A stretch of DNA of 64,000 nt from Branchiostoma floridae. Taxonomy: Eukaryota; Chordata; Leptocardii; Amphioxiformes; Branchiostomatidae. The notes under the pieces are model-generated. The model was not told the DNA's origin and ran no database searches. It saw only the letters and a program-made list of their open reading frames with translations. The stretch lies in contig NC_049993.1 in NCBI RefSeq assembly GCF_000003815.2, positions 2,611,627 through 2,675,626 of the forward strand, in the 5' to 3' direction. The translations under genes and the position numbers were made by a program. Below, one piece after another: positions 33,676 to 45,400 of the stretch; positions within the stretch are counted from its first letter, which is position 1; the number at the start of each line of letters is the position of its first letter.

Positions 33676-33867
33676 TAAGGGCACGTGTTGTGTGATCGTC
33701 GTAGTGAACTTCGGCCATTTTGGGGGACAGTCATGTACGTGTCCTGTCTTGGTACACAAACGGCTGTTTTGGATCCATGTCAGTGGTTGGTTCTGTCACA
33801 GCCTGTTTGAAAATTCTAAGGCATCAAAGTCGTACGACGATCGCACGCCCCATGTGAGCGCGCCCTA
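33676..33867. mobile_element. AGGGCGCGGTCA-type MITE, third copy
   Basis: Shares GGACAGTCATGTACGT, GATCCATGTCAGTGGTTGG and GCATCAAAGTCGTACGACGA with 19172-19392. It ends GAGCGCGCCCTA and directly abuts the foldback MITE at 33868. Confidence 0.65.
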
Positions 33868-34058
33868 CCCCCCCCCCCCCACATTAGGCGAACAACGATC
33901 GGACGACAAGTCTGCGAGCTCTAAATTACGAGGAGACATGACCCTGACGGGAAGGCGGGAACTCTGCCATTTCTTCGTCGGCATCAGGATCATGTCTCCT
34001 CGTAAATTAGAGCTCGCAGACTCGTCGTCCGATTGAATCGCGCCGAATGTGAGGGGGG
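33868..34058. mobile_element. Foldback MITE with C-run/G-run ends, copy 1
   Basis: About 75-80 bp arms pair almost completely (GTCTGCGAGCTCTAAATTACG against CGTAAATTAGAGCTCGCAGAC). The centre is unpaired and reads GACGGGAAGGCGGGAACT. TA lies on both sides. The second copy at 34313 has the same arms with the centre reversed. Confidence 0.85.
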
Positions 34059-34312
34059 TATGACCAATCGAGCACGTTAGTTGTGTGACCGTTCGCGAAG
34101 TCCAAAGTGTAGGTTACGTAATTGTGACTGGGGCCAGCTGTGATCTCAATGCGGCGCACAACCCGCCCGTGGGCGGAAGAAAATGTACAAACGGGAGGAC
34201 CCCGGCCCTCGTCAGGAGCTCCCTGTTCCGCATGTGGCTCGGCATGTAAGCACAGACTGACACTGTGTGTTTCTCCACTCGAACACCCGTATGCGGTATA
34301 TACCCCCCGCAC

Positions 34313-34490
34313 ATTAGTCGAAAGTCAATCGGACGACGAGTCTGCGAGCTCTAAATTATGAGGAGGCATGACCCTGCTGCCGACGAAGAAATGGCATAGT
34401 TCTCCCCTTCCCGTCAGGATCATGCCTCCTCGTAATTTACAGGTCGCAGACTCGTCGTCCGATCAATTTTCGCCTAATGTGAGGGGGGGT
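34313..34490. mobile_element. Foldback MITE, copy 2, opposite orientation
   Basis: Same arms as 33868-34058. Its centre, GCCGACGAAGAAATGGCATA, is the reverse complement of the first copy's centre, so the element lies the other way round. TA flanks are consistent with a TA target. Confidence 0.85.
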
Positions 34491-34902
34491 TATAGGACAC
34501 CAGCCGGCGATATCAGCTTTCGTGTCCTTGTAGGTGCCGTTTGTGGGAGTTTGGCGTGTTTTATCTCGGGGTATGTTACAAACCCCAAGGGAGCCCCCGC
34601 GAACGCGTGTACATCAGGTTGTCATAAAACCCCAGAGGAGCCCCACTGACACGCCCATTAATCTGGGCCAGACTTGGACACGATCCAGACCTTCTGTGAC
34701 TGATGAGCACTTTTACCCTCACACGGGACCTGCAGAGCCGGGGTGAAATATGGCCTGTCGGGCGGAGAAGCGCTGGGCGTCCCGAGAGGTTGGCTGACAG
34801 GGAAGTGCGGGTTAAAGGCCGACTGAGTTTATTCATGTCTTTTTACCATTGTTACTGGTAATGCTACTCCACGTTCACCCATGTCTATTCTAATGGCTTT
34901 AG
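34491..34902. other. Intergenic, nothing recognised
   Basis: GC-richer stretch without a supported coding frame. Confidence 0.4.
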
Positions 34903-36216
34903 GTTTGGGGAATGTGAGGTGAACAAGCTGAAAGGTTATTTCACTGCGGTGAAGCCATATCTTCAGAGCCTTGCAGGAGGACAGGTATGTTTTCAAAGAA
35001 AATATGCCTTCCAAGTCATACATTTTCACTACTTTTTTAAAAATATAAGGTGGGCAGACTGCATCAATATTACTAACCATTATGGCACAACCCAAATACA
35101 GAATCTTTTATGCAAAATGCATTGAGTACATTGCATCTTTCACTCATTTTTATTTTAGATCCCAGACAACGAGAGGCATAGCCTCTTCTCCGGGCGAGAG
35201 GAGAATGGATGGTCCACCAGAAGTAAGTAAATGTTCTCATTATTATAGAGAATGCTGTATGCACTTTAACTTATCTGCAATGCTTGTAGTGTAATCAGAC
35301 AGATACATATAGGAAAATTATAATACACACTAAGATACGTGTATTCTGTACGTGTTATCTGTACTCAGTTGGCTTGTGTGATGCATGCTCAATGTACATG
35401 TCTCTCTCTAACTTGTACATACAGCTCTAACTCATTGAAACCTTGTCCTTCACTTATAGAAAAACTGTGGGATGTGCATCACTCAGGGGCCTTCACAGAG
35501 GACCAAGCAAACCTCGTGGACAAGTGGGTGATTGAAGAGGTGGATATTCCTCTTCAGTACGAAATGGTAAGACGTTGTTGTAGCCGTCAGGAACAGACAA
35601 CAGACCCTGATCCTGCATTTCAAGCCTAATACATAGACTCAGTATATACAGATATATGCTGTGCTTGCATATGCTTTTACTTCATTTTGCAGTTTTTGCT
35701 AGGCAAGTTACAAGTAACTGTTGAACACCACAAATTTGCTGAAAATTTATGAATTTTTTATCATCATCACTATCCTTGGGGTTTTTATTAACTATTTCAC
35801 TTCTCCTTGAGTGCTAGTTGAGTACATCACCCATCGGTAATAGCCCACCAACTTCTGCTCATGTGCATGTAAGATTGACTAAGGTTGAACAAAGATTTTT
35901 ATTCATTGCAAAACTATTAGGCCGTACTCTGTATGTTACAATGTATGTAATCTTTGAATCATACAACTAAATCCCTCTTCTAATCCAAATAAGATATGCA
36001 ACATAGCTGCCTATTACATATTACAGTGCATGTGAGGATAATGTTGAAAGAGAGAAAACTTATTTTAACAACCTCCTTCTTTTGGCTACAGCGGTTGGAG
36101 TATGGCGTGATGGTAGTGCTTCCTGAAGCCTTGCTGCAATCTACCAGCTGCACAAAGGCACAGCCACCCTGCAGGAGGCTAGGGATTGTGTCCGGAAAGC
36201 AGGAGTTCGTGATTAG
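34903..36216 (+). CDS. Unrecognised gene fragment, four exons, last one frameshifted
   Basis: Exons 34903-34984, 35159-35222, 35460-35566 and 36092-36216 have good AG/GT borders and matching phases. They encode (in pieces) FGECEVNKLKGYFTAVKPYL, then IPDNERHSLFSGREENGW, then LWDVHHSGAFTEDQANLVDK and WVIEEVDIPLQYEM, then RLEYGVMVVLPEALLQ. In the last exon the frame after ALLQ is lost; one base later another frame continues plausibly with IYQLHKGTATLQEARDCVRK and ends AGVRD-stop. I do not recognise the family. Upstream exons and the start codon were not found. It could be a decaying copy or a gene with an assembly error. Confidence 0.5.
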
Positions 36217-36249
36217 TTCGTGGGAGCATTTTCAGAGTAGACTAGAGTT

Positions 36250-36668
36250 GAACTTTGACCTGTTACTGGTCTGTAAGATAATACTATTTTCTGTCTTAGT
36301 GCTGTTTAATCATCTTGGTTGTTTACAAAATGTTACCCACATATGTAAGATGTTGACTTCATTTTTAGTTCTTGATGGCAATCAAAAACGAACTTTGACC
36401 TGTTACTGGTCTGTAAGATAATACTGTTTTCTGTCTAGTGCTGTTTAATCATCTTGGTTGTTTACAAAATGTTACCCACATATGTAAGATGTTGACTTCA
36501 TTTTTAGTTCTTGATGGCAATCAAAAACGAACTTTGACCTGTTACTGGTCTGTAAGATAATACTGTTTTCTGTCTAGTGCTGTTTAATCATCTTGGCTGT
36601 TTACAAAATGTCACCCACATATGTAAGATGTTGACTTCATTTTTAGTTCTTGATGGCAATCAAAAACG
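36250..36668. repeat. Tandem triplication, 139-140 bp unit
   Basis: GAACTTTGACCTGTTACTGG starts at 36250, 36390 and 36529. Each unit ends TTCTTGATGGCAATCAAAAAC. The copies are nearly identical, so expansion is recent. They lie just behind the last exon of the unrecognised gene. Confidence 0.92.
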
Positions 36669-37487
36669 TGCACATAAAAAGTGCAGTCAGGAGCTTATGT
36701 TCTTACACACGTGAGCTTATATTCTTACAGACATGAGATATTCTTACACACAGTATTTTTGTATGACATGTTTCACAAGTTAGATTTCATGGAGCAAAAT
36801 GCTCATTCATCTGGAAAGAGTGCCCTTGTGTTCAGAGCATTTTCAGAGTAGAGTAGTGTTAACCTTTGACGCAGGAGGAGCTGCGGGTATGTTAAAAGTA
36901 TGTTGTAAATTGTCTTGTTGACAAATGTTCAACTATCTGGTTGAACCTAAACATACTGTTTTGAAGGTTTATTAAAATTTTGAAATGATATTGGTCCAGT
37001 CATTTATCTAACACATCTTGTTTCTAAAATAAAATGAGATTATATATATCTGTAACAATCCTTTTAGTTAGTAACAAAATTTCTCAAAACCCTGTCGTGC
37101 TGCATATTCATAACTTTTATTTCTCTTTCTTGGATAGATCTATTTATTAGGCAAAGAAAAGATGACAAATCTTATAATAAAAGTTATCTTTATTGCAAGT
37201 TAATGCACAGAGGTAATTGTTCACTGCTGAATACAATAAGTATACAGTGTACACAGATAATGGGAAATTTATCAAACTTAATTCCATGCAGATTAAACAC
37301 TATTTTGTCCTTTTGATTGCAACTATATGATTTTCATCAATCTAATTGTGCAAGGAAAAACACAGAAAGCACTTCAATAGTGCATCCCAAGATGTACTAC
37401 AAAATGTACCATAAAACATGACTGTCAGTGAAAACGTTCAGCTGCACATTGATCAATTTCCCAAGCCATTCAGTTCCCAGGTTGTAT
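36669..37487. other. Intergenic, nothing recognised
   Basis: AT-rich without supported frames. Confidence 0.4.
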
Positions 37488-38515
37488 TCTATCGCAAAAC
37501 CGCTTCTTGGATAGAAGTAGATGTCCGTCTAACATTAAAAAGAATAGTAGATTGTTGTCTATCCTATAAAAAGCGCTTTTGGGATAAAATGTGCTTCTAT
37601 CCTAAAAGCGCTTCTGGGATATCCAGAACACGTCGCAACCGAAGGAGCACATTCTGGATATCCTAAAAGCGCTTTTGGGATAGAAGCAAATTTGGGATAG
37701 ATCTGCATCCAAAATGTTCTTCTATCCTAAAAGCGCTTCTAGGATATCCAGAACACGTCGCAAGCGAAGGAGCGCATTCTGGATATCCTGAATGCGCTTC
37801 TGTCGAAGGAGGCCGACATCTGTCTTCTCCTGTGCAGGGTGACTTTGTTAATAATGGTTTGCTGAATTTCATGATCAGCTGCTCAGGTTTGTTTCGAACC
37901 GGAGATAGCGATGCTACCTCGGTGTGTGGGGTCCATGCAGTCAACACGTCGCGAGAAAATGGCAGCGGTCACTTCCGGTGATTGTTTGCACCTGTCCAAA
38001 GTTTCCATATTAAGTTCGACCTCGCGACACCTGCCGTAATCTACTTGATCGAAATCCGCAGTTTATAAAGCAACCGCTGAACCTAGATTTTACGTGATTA
38101 TGGGAGGGTTAGACCGGCCCACGTAGTCCCCCAAAATGATTTGGTTTGTGCAAACTACGTTGATTTGGTGTAAGTATATGCGATCATCTATCACAATCAA
38201 ACCCGGAAGTGACCGCGTGGGGAGAACAAAGATGGCGGCCTTTTGACTACGAAAAATCACATGCAAGATAGTCTCCGCCTCCAAAGAGACTAAGCTCCTC
38301 CCACAAGTGCACGTTCTGGATAAACACGTCGGCTTATCCTGAATGCGCTCCGACAGAAGCGCATTCAGGATATCCAGAATGCGCTCCTCGCTTGCGACGT
38401 GTTCTGGATATCCCAGAAGCGCTTTTAGGATAGAAGCACATTTTGGATGCCGGTCTATCCTAAAAGCGCTTCTATCCTAAAAGCGCTTTTAGGATAGACG
38501 ACATTCTAGGATGTA
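37488..38515. mobile_element. Foldback-type element built of GGATAGAAGC/AAGCGCTTTTAGGATA modules
   Basis: Left arm 37488-37808 and right arm 38318-38515 are inverted and composed of repeated modules: TCCTAAAAGCGCTT, GGATATCCAGAACACGTCGC and GGAGCGCATTCTGGATATCC. The left arm holds two rounds, the right arm about one. The 0.5-kb centre has no intact gene. Modular inverted arms are typical of foldback elements. Confidence 0.75.
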
Positions 38516-38519
38516 ACAA

Positions 38520-38880
38520 TCAGCAGCAGATAGGCCGCGCTCAGACGTGAGGAGCTGCAGGGGGTCACCTTTATCTGCGGGGTAACCTATTTCCGTCAGC
38601 AGGAGATCAGCAGCAGATAGGCCGCGCTTAGCCTGATTTAATCGCGCTTCTCAGGCCCGTCGTACATTGCCGCGCCGGGAGGAGGCTACCAGCTCCGGAT
38701 GGCGGAGTTTGCGTTACACAGACTAGGCCGCGCTCAGACGTGAGGAGCTGCAGGGGGTCACCTTTATCCGCGGGGTAACCTATATCCGTCAGCAGGAGAT
38801 GAGCAGTAGATAGGCCGCGCTCAGACGTGAGGGGCTGCAGGGGGTCACCTTTATCTGCGGGGTAACCTATATCCGTTGTT
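38520..38880. repeat. Tandem repeat of about 90 bp (three to four units)
   Basis: Unit: AGCAGATAGGCCGCGCTCAG, then ACGTGAGGAGCTGCAGGGGG, TCACCTTTATCTGCGGGGTA and ACCTAT.TCCGTCAGCAGGAG. One unit is interrupted by the MITE at 38629-38725. Confidence 0.88.
38629..38725. mobile_element. MITE TAGCCTG...CAGACTA with 9-bp duplication GGCCGCGCT
   Basis: Inserted into the 90-bp tandem unit. GGCCGCGCT stands on both sides, and the uninterrupted units show the single-copy target site. This proves the insertion and the duplication length. Confidence 0.9.
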
Positions 38881-39839
38881 TTTGAAATTCAGGGTATGTG
38901 TACGGGTATCAAGTCGATGGACGGTGATTTCAAACTGCAATATTTTGAATTTATTGCAGTTTTACATCACTTCCCGCGGACTGTATATCTCTAAATACCC
39001 TGTTTCTTGATACAACGGATATAGGTTCCGCGCAGATAAAGGTGAATTAGCTTAAGAACTTCATAAAAAGTTACCAACATGTGGTGAACACAATAAAATG
39101 GCTTTAGATACAGGCGCACAACTTCAAACATCAAACTTGCCTCCGAGTCGTTTATATCATTTTCTCATCAATATTAGAAGCAAAGCAGAGACTGGGCCGT
39201 CACTTTGTGTGGACGTGGGGACATCTAGCGCCTTTAGTAATATCTGCAGAATCCTTCTAACTGGCACATGCAGTACTGAGCGCTATTGGTACATATATAT
39301 TGCCTTGGAGGCAATGACAATGAAATAGAAGATCGTCTCTTCTTCGGGTCCTTTGAAGTCCCCTAAGGTTATAGTTGAGCTGTTTAGACTAGTGCTTCTC
39401 CGCCTCACGACCCAACAGTCAACTGATGAGCGCCGCCTGGGAGATCCTATGTGAACTGCATGCCCGTCAGGCAAAGATTAACGCCAAATTTGGGCTTGAC
39501 TTTGACCTTGTGCCAGGAGTGTACCATTTGACGGTCCCACTCTGGAGGGGGGGTAAGAAAACGTCCGAGTGGGAATCAATAATCGAGAATTATGTGTGTC
39601 GAGCCTATACCACATATGTCAAGTAAAACTTCAATATTAATAAAACTTCAATGTAACCATGTATACCAGAAAGGAATGTGAAAGTTAATGTTTAAGAGTC
39701 TCGAGACCTGACGTCACACACACACCCGGTGATTTCCTGCTGACACTTCCGCATTACGTGGCGACCGGAAGTCGTTTCTAGACATAGTCAGTTATCAGCA
39801 GCTGTTATATATCTGCATATCATCACCAGCCTGACCACC
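38881..39839. other. Intergenic upstream of the nucleotidyltransferase-TPR gene
   Basis: No supported gene. A TATATAT run at 39806-39812 is only 34 bases before the ATG, too close to be a normal TATA box unless the leader is almost absent. A stretch near 39200-39280 resembles one near 47895-47965. Confidence 0.4.
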
Positions 39840-40253
39840 ATGTCGAACATGCTGCGTGTTGCGGGCACACTTCTCCCTGTAGACGTGCGATGCCGGAGGT
39901 TTGTTACGGCTGACAGGTATGGTCTGGCCGAGACGGGGTACGGCCGCGCCCTTCTGGCCGCCATGTCTGATATGGACAGGCTACAGGAAGTGGAGGTACT
40001 GAAGGGCCTGGGAGACTTGAACGTGGAGAAAGGAAGATTTCACAAGACCGAAGCTTCACGGAACTTGGAACTCTTGAACCTGTACAGGGCCGCACTGCCT
40101 CCGGTGTGATGACCCGGGGGAAGGGGAGTCTCTCGTACATAGGGTCAAACTCGCCCAGAAACTCAGGCAGAAAACGCGCATAGCTGGCTCAACCAGCGAC
40201 ACAAAGCTTAACTCTGTCGCAAGAACGTCAGAAATCTTTCAAGACTTGGATAA
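39840..40253 (+). pseudogene. 5' coding exon of the nucleotidyltransferase-TPR gene, with frameshift
   Basis: ATG at 39840 sits in a good CCACCATGT context. The frame carries a TPR-like helical segment ([18 protein letters not shown], then [12 protein letters not shown]) and stops at 40107-40109. One extra base at about 40098-40103 explains the stop. In the next frame the expected continuation appears ([20 protein letters not shown], then SEIFQDLD). It closely parallels the exon at 42405-42700, which has the matching [19 protein letters not shown]. The exon is then cut by a mobile element at 40254. Either the locus is damaged or the extra base is an assembly error. Confidence 0.65.
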
Positions 40254-42403
40254 CCTCTGTGAAAATTCAAGCGTCCGAAACTGCCCGGACGGCGTCTACA
40301 AGCGTCCAATGGCGTCCGAGCGCGTTTCAGACGTTCTGGACGCGTTCATTGCCGTCCGAAACGGCCGCGGACACATCGTGAGCGTCCGTGCCGTTCTGTC
40401 AGTTTTTATGGTGAACGCCCGAACGGCTGAAAGACCTTCCATTGCCGTCGGAGACGGCCACTGATGGGGCTATAAAATACTTAGTCACCCGACGCCGGCA
40501 GACGGCTGCGTCTTTTCTTATGATCCCCACGGGAAACATGACGTTTTAACTTCTGCACATGCGCCAATTTCAGCGGGTGAATTCGAATTTCAGACCGTTG
40601 AACACTCCGGCGGTTGCAGGACTTATGTTCAGAAGGTGACTATTTCTGTGGATTTCATGTCCGTTTGTTAAATTTTGCGCACTTTTGGACCAAGGAATTC
40701 ACGTCTAGACGTAGCAGCTGATGTTTGTACGACATTGTGCTGAGGTTGGGTTTACGGCGATGACTGTATCCGTTATTTATACTAAAAAGAATGTACAAAA
40801 ATTATTTGTCGTGCGCCGACAAGGGGGAAAAATTATATTACTTACTCAAAGCAGCAAACCTTGGACAGCAGAAATCACAGATGTGACAGACGTCAAAAGA
40901 AGCAGCGGTTCTTCCGTTAGCTGATTGTCGATACTTTGCAGGCGCCGGTAAGTGAATACTTCGCATTTTATTCTAATTTTTTGTACATTCATCTGTTGCA
41001 AAGCTTACCGACGACTTGTTGTTACGGGTGCCCTCCCCACATACGCGAAGAAATGATAAAATTTAGGATCTTGTTTTGATGCCACAAAATAAAAAGAATT
41101 ATGAACACGTTGTAGAATACTTGTAAAAAATATCTGTTGCTTCTATTAAGAATGATAATGCTGTTAAAATGTAGATTTAGACAACAGATAATGAGATAGC
41201 ACCTACCGATTTTGCCGGTGCCAATCAAAATCTTAGTCGGCTCTTCCAACTACTTGGGGTTAGGAACTTATGAAACGGAAGACTTTAGTTCGCTACCTCG
41301 AAATAAAAAAAATGACTTATGATCTTTGTAGAAACTTTAACGTTATTTCACATTTATATATCCAGTCTTTAGCAAATACTGGTGCAATTAAAATTTACGA
41401 TAGAAAATTTCAAACGTCCTGTATTTACCCTTGATGTTATGTGGGCTCGTCCATTCTGATGTAACGTGTCGGCACGGCGGCACAAAAAGCCGCGGACACG
41501 ATTGAAGGCCGGATTGAATTTCGTACATGTAGCAAAGTTGATTAAACGCCGCGGAGTACGTGTAAACAATTTACGAAGAAATGTGTTCAAGTTGTGTTTG
41601 ATTTTAGCTAAACCTGACGGCCCGGTGGTGGGTGGTCTTCTACAATTCACTGCCTGGCTGAATATTTGTTTGTTTGGTATGTGGCAACGCTAAATGTCCC
41701 AACAGGCCATAAAATTATAGCCGTGACCGGACGGCGTCAGAAACGGCGTCCGGGCAGCCGTCTACGCACGTTCCAAATTAAATGCACCGGCCCGTTATGA
41801 GTTTCTACCGTACTGCCTGACTAACTAAAACTGTGTCTTGAAGAAAAAATATTTTGCTAGGAGTTTGGCCCAGATATTAACCTTTAATAATATAGCGATG
41901 ACAGCCTCTTGGCCTTTCATTCCATTTTCTGTCGAATTTTACGATCTGTACCCCCCGTGGGAAGGCGTGGTGGAGGCTACCGCCCGTACCAGCGGCCTGG
42001 ATTACGCCGTTTATGCCCGTCGCAACCGGCGTCCGATCCGTCCCAGCAGCCTGGATTACGTCATTTACGTCCGTCGCAATCGGCGTCTGGTCCGTCCGCA
42101 GAGACGTCTGTTCCCAGCGGGGGGCCCGCCCGACGGAGCGCGGGAGCGTCCGGCTGCCCGCTTTCAGACGCCGTCTCGGACGTCCCGAACGTCCGACCGG
42201 ACGCGTCTAAAGTGCCAATCTAGACGCGTCCAAGCGTTTGTTATGCCGTTCGGACCGTCTTGGACGTTTCGTCGGGCGTTCAAAAGCCCGTCCCATGCCG
42301 TCCGCCGCCGTAACCGTCCAAAGCGTCCCAATAATTTAAGACGCCTTGGACGGTTGTCGCAAACGGCGTTTCGCCGTCTCAGACGCTTGAATTTTCACAG
42401 AGG
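40254..42403. mobile_element. 2.15-kb inverted-repeat element inside the coding exon
   Basis: The ends CCTCTGTGAAAATTCAAGCG.. and ..CGCTTGAATTTTCACAGAGG are perfect 22-bp inverted repeats. AA lies on both sides (40252-40253 and 42404-42405). Subterminal regions on each side are filled with GCGTCCG/ACGGCGTC motifs in both orientations. No transposase is present; the Arg-rich open frames on the right side only read the GC-rich motifs. Removing the element with one AA rejoins the reading frame as GAT-AAG-GCA (Asp-Lys-Ala). Confidence 0.85.
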
Positions 42404-42404
42404 A

Positions 42405-45400
42405 AGGCATGGGCTAATGGTAGTCATTTGGACTCCATCTTAGATGGCTTGGGGAAGTTTCTTGTAGAAGGAATAGCAGAGAAAAGAAAGCTGTTAGAAG
42501 TAGAGGCCATAAAAAGTCTCGGAGACGTAAACCTTAAGAGAGGAAGAGACTTGAAGGAGCCCAGACACTTGACCAAGGCGACAGCCCTGTACAGCACAGC
42601 CCTGGAGCGATGTGACGATCTACATGGGAAAACCGTCCTCACACATCGCTTACTGCACGCAGCAAAGGTCAGGAGAGACATACAAGGGAAAAGGAGACAG
42701 GTAGGTATTTGCTTCCTACATTACTACTTCTGTCAGTAGTCATACAGACGAGGACTCTGCTTCCTATATAGAATAACGTATTGCATTGTTGTATCGTTCT
42801 CAGCATATTCTGCTATTGTAATTAAAACACAAAAGTTAGCATTGCTCTGAACAAAGTTCTAACCAGCGTATCTCTTAGCAGAAGTACGTATCTTTGCTCG
42901 GTCTGCATTGTTTCCTTTGTTGATGTCACCTATGTACGAAGCTCGTGTTTGTAGTAACCGATGACATTTGGACTTGTCATGTGTTTGCTCACCTGTGTCT
43001 GCCGTTCCCCTGTACGTGACGTATTGAAGCAATGTCGGTGTTCATTGTACGGCCTCACGTGCCGACAGAGGTGTTGCTGTTCTGCTGTTCGTGTGCTTCA
43101 TTAACGGTGTTAATGTCAATTACCTTTGCTAAAAAGGTTCTGTTGTCGATAGCGTCTGTGTGTGTGTCTGTGTGTGTGTGCATGCGCGCGCGTGCGCGTG
43201 TGTGTGTGTGCGTGCGCGCGCGTGTGTCTGTGCATGTGTGTTTCTGTGTGTGTGCGTATGTGTATGTGTGCGTTTCTATGTGTGTTTGTGTATGTGTGAG
43301 TGTGTGTGCGTGCATGTGTATGTGTGTGTGTGTGTGTATTTGTGTGCGTGTGTGTCTGTGTGTGTGTGTGTATGTGTCTGCGTGTCTATGTATGTGTGTG
43401 TATGTGTGTAGAATGCAGTATTGATACTTGGTATGTGACTAGGTATTGATAAGACTTTGAAAGGTATTGTTAGTTGCCATTATCTATAGGCATTTACGTT
43501 GCCTCCATTGCTACGTTTCTGAAGGGCAAAAAGACAAACAAGCGGCTGTCAACTGGACCTAGCAAGGTCATTCCATCTATTCCTAAAGGTCATGACCTCT
43601 CTACGGCAGATAGGTCAAGGTGAGTGACGTCAGTTCAATAGTAATCATGTCTTTTGTAACACTAATCAATCAATTTTTGCCTGTGACCATTTTAATCAAC
43701 TTCACAATATGGCTGAGGGTCTGTTTGATATGTGACCCATTACAACATTTTAGGACTTTCATCTCAAATACACCAGGCAGAGTGTTTTGAAAATAGATAA
43801 AAAAGTTGACAAAAGAGAGCGACAGAGATTTCTACTAAACAGTGCCAAACTTTAGGACCATTTTTAACATCAGTTGCACTTTTTTATAGTAGCAAAAACG
43901 TATCGCCAATATGAAACTGTGAACTAACAAACATATAGTTTCCTCAATTGGGCTCATTGATAACTTGGCATCAGTCGTAACTAAGCGTCAACTTTTACTT
44001 CTCTTCACGTATTTTGTAAACCCTCCGTAGTGCAAAGAAGTACAAGGAACACCTACAGAAAGGTGACAAGGCGGTACAGAATGGAGACCTGGACTCAGCA
44101 GAGCAGCACTTTGCAACAGCGCTCAGGTTCGTACATATCAGAGGTATTTAACAAGTTTTAATATATAAACAAGCTTTGCAATTTAACACTGTACTTACAC
44201 TGCAAAACCTCACTAAAACGTACAAAATTTGCACATTTTGCAAGCTATTTATCTATTTGTTTTATTTATTAACTTATTAATTATGGTTTTATTTTGCCAT
44301 TAAGTGTAAACAGATAAAACTGGCAACGAAACCCGTGAATCCCAATACCACTCAAAGATTAGACAATTGTGCAACACTTGTGTCTTACAGACCCTACTGT
44401 TCAACAGTATGAACAAGAAGTGTCACCCCTGCGCAAGTTGGGCGATGTCTACCGCAGGCGAGGCTGTCAAACAGGAGACGGGGGAGACTTTGTCAAGGCG
44501 GCGGCGCTGTACCAGGCAGCAGCAGCCAGGTCGAAGGGCTCCAATAAGTCTCTTAAAGAAACCATAGAAGAGACAGAAGTGCTGTTTCTTAAACATGTCT
44601 TGAAGATAGATTATAACAGGAATGAAAATTATACAGTAAAACACAGAAACCAGCTGAAAGAAATTCGCGAGCTAATCAAACTAGAAATGGATACCATAGA
44701 CAAAGAGCTGAACCCCTACATACATGATGAGAAAAGTCAGTTAGCAAGGGAGATAGAAGCCAAGCGAGCTGACGCTGTCAGACGGTTGTTTGAGAAGATT
44801 GCAGGAGATAGAAAGGTGTTCATTGGACAGCTAGTAGATGAGTGTATCGCAGTGATGGGTCCCCCTCCCTATAAGTATGCCCTGATAGGTTTGGGTTCAC
44901 AAGCCACAGGGCTGGTAACTCCGTACTCAGACCTGGAGTTCGCCATCTTGATAGAGGAAGAAAATGAAGCAAATGTCGCGTATTTCCGACGACTGACTCA
45001 CTACCTGCACCTCAAGGTGGTCAACCTGGGAGAAACCATCCTCCCAGCCATGGGGATAACAAGTCTGAATGACTTCTACTCAGACGATCCACTGGACAAC
45101 TGGTACTATGACTCTGTTACACCCCGTGGGTTTGCCTTTGATGGCTCCATGCCAAAAGCTAGCAAGACTCCACTGGGCAGACAGGGAACTTCAACTGAAC
45201 CAGCCAGTGAGCTCATCCGCACCCCAAGAAACATGGCGGGAACCTTATTAAAGGATTTTTCCTTGTATCTCAAAGAAGGGTATCACCTCTGCAATGTACT
45301 GAGAAACGGTTGCCTGTTGGCGGGAGAACAGAGTTTAGTTGATGACTATGACGTCATTGTGACTGAGACTCTAAAGGCTCGGGGTGGAGAGATGGCCCGT

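Noticed and set aside
36092-36216. TGA as selenocysteine in the alternative frame of the last exon
   Set aside because: A one-base frameshift explains both protein-like halves; no SECIS structure was seen.
40254-42403. Element acting as an intron (introner-like)
   Set aside because: Splicing at the GT and AG in its ends creates a stop codon (T|AG or T|GA), so the frame is not preserved; RNA data could still show other sites.
41838-42443. 201-codon Arg/Pro-rich open frame
   Set aside because: It lies in the GC-rich subterminal part of the inverted-repeat element and only reads repeated CGTCC/ACGGCG motifs.
43032-43424. 130-codon Cys/Val-rich open frame
   Set aside because: Reads a (TG)n microsatellite in an intron.
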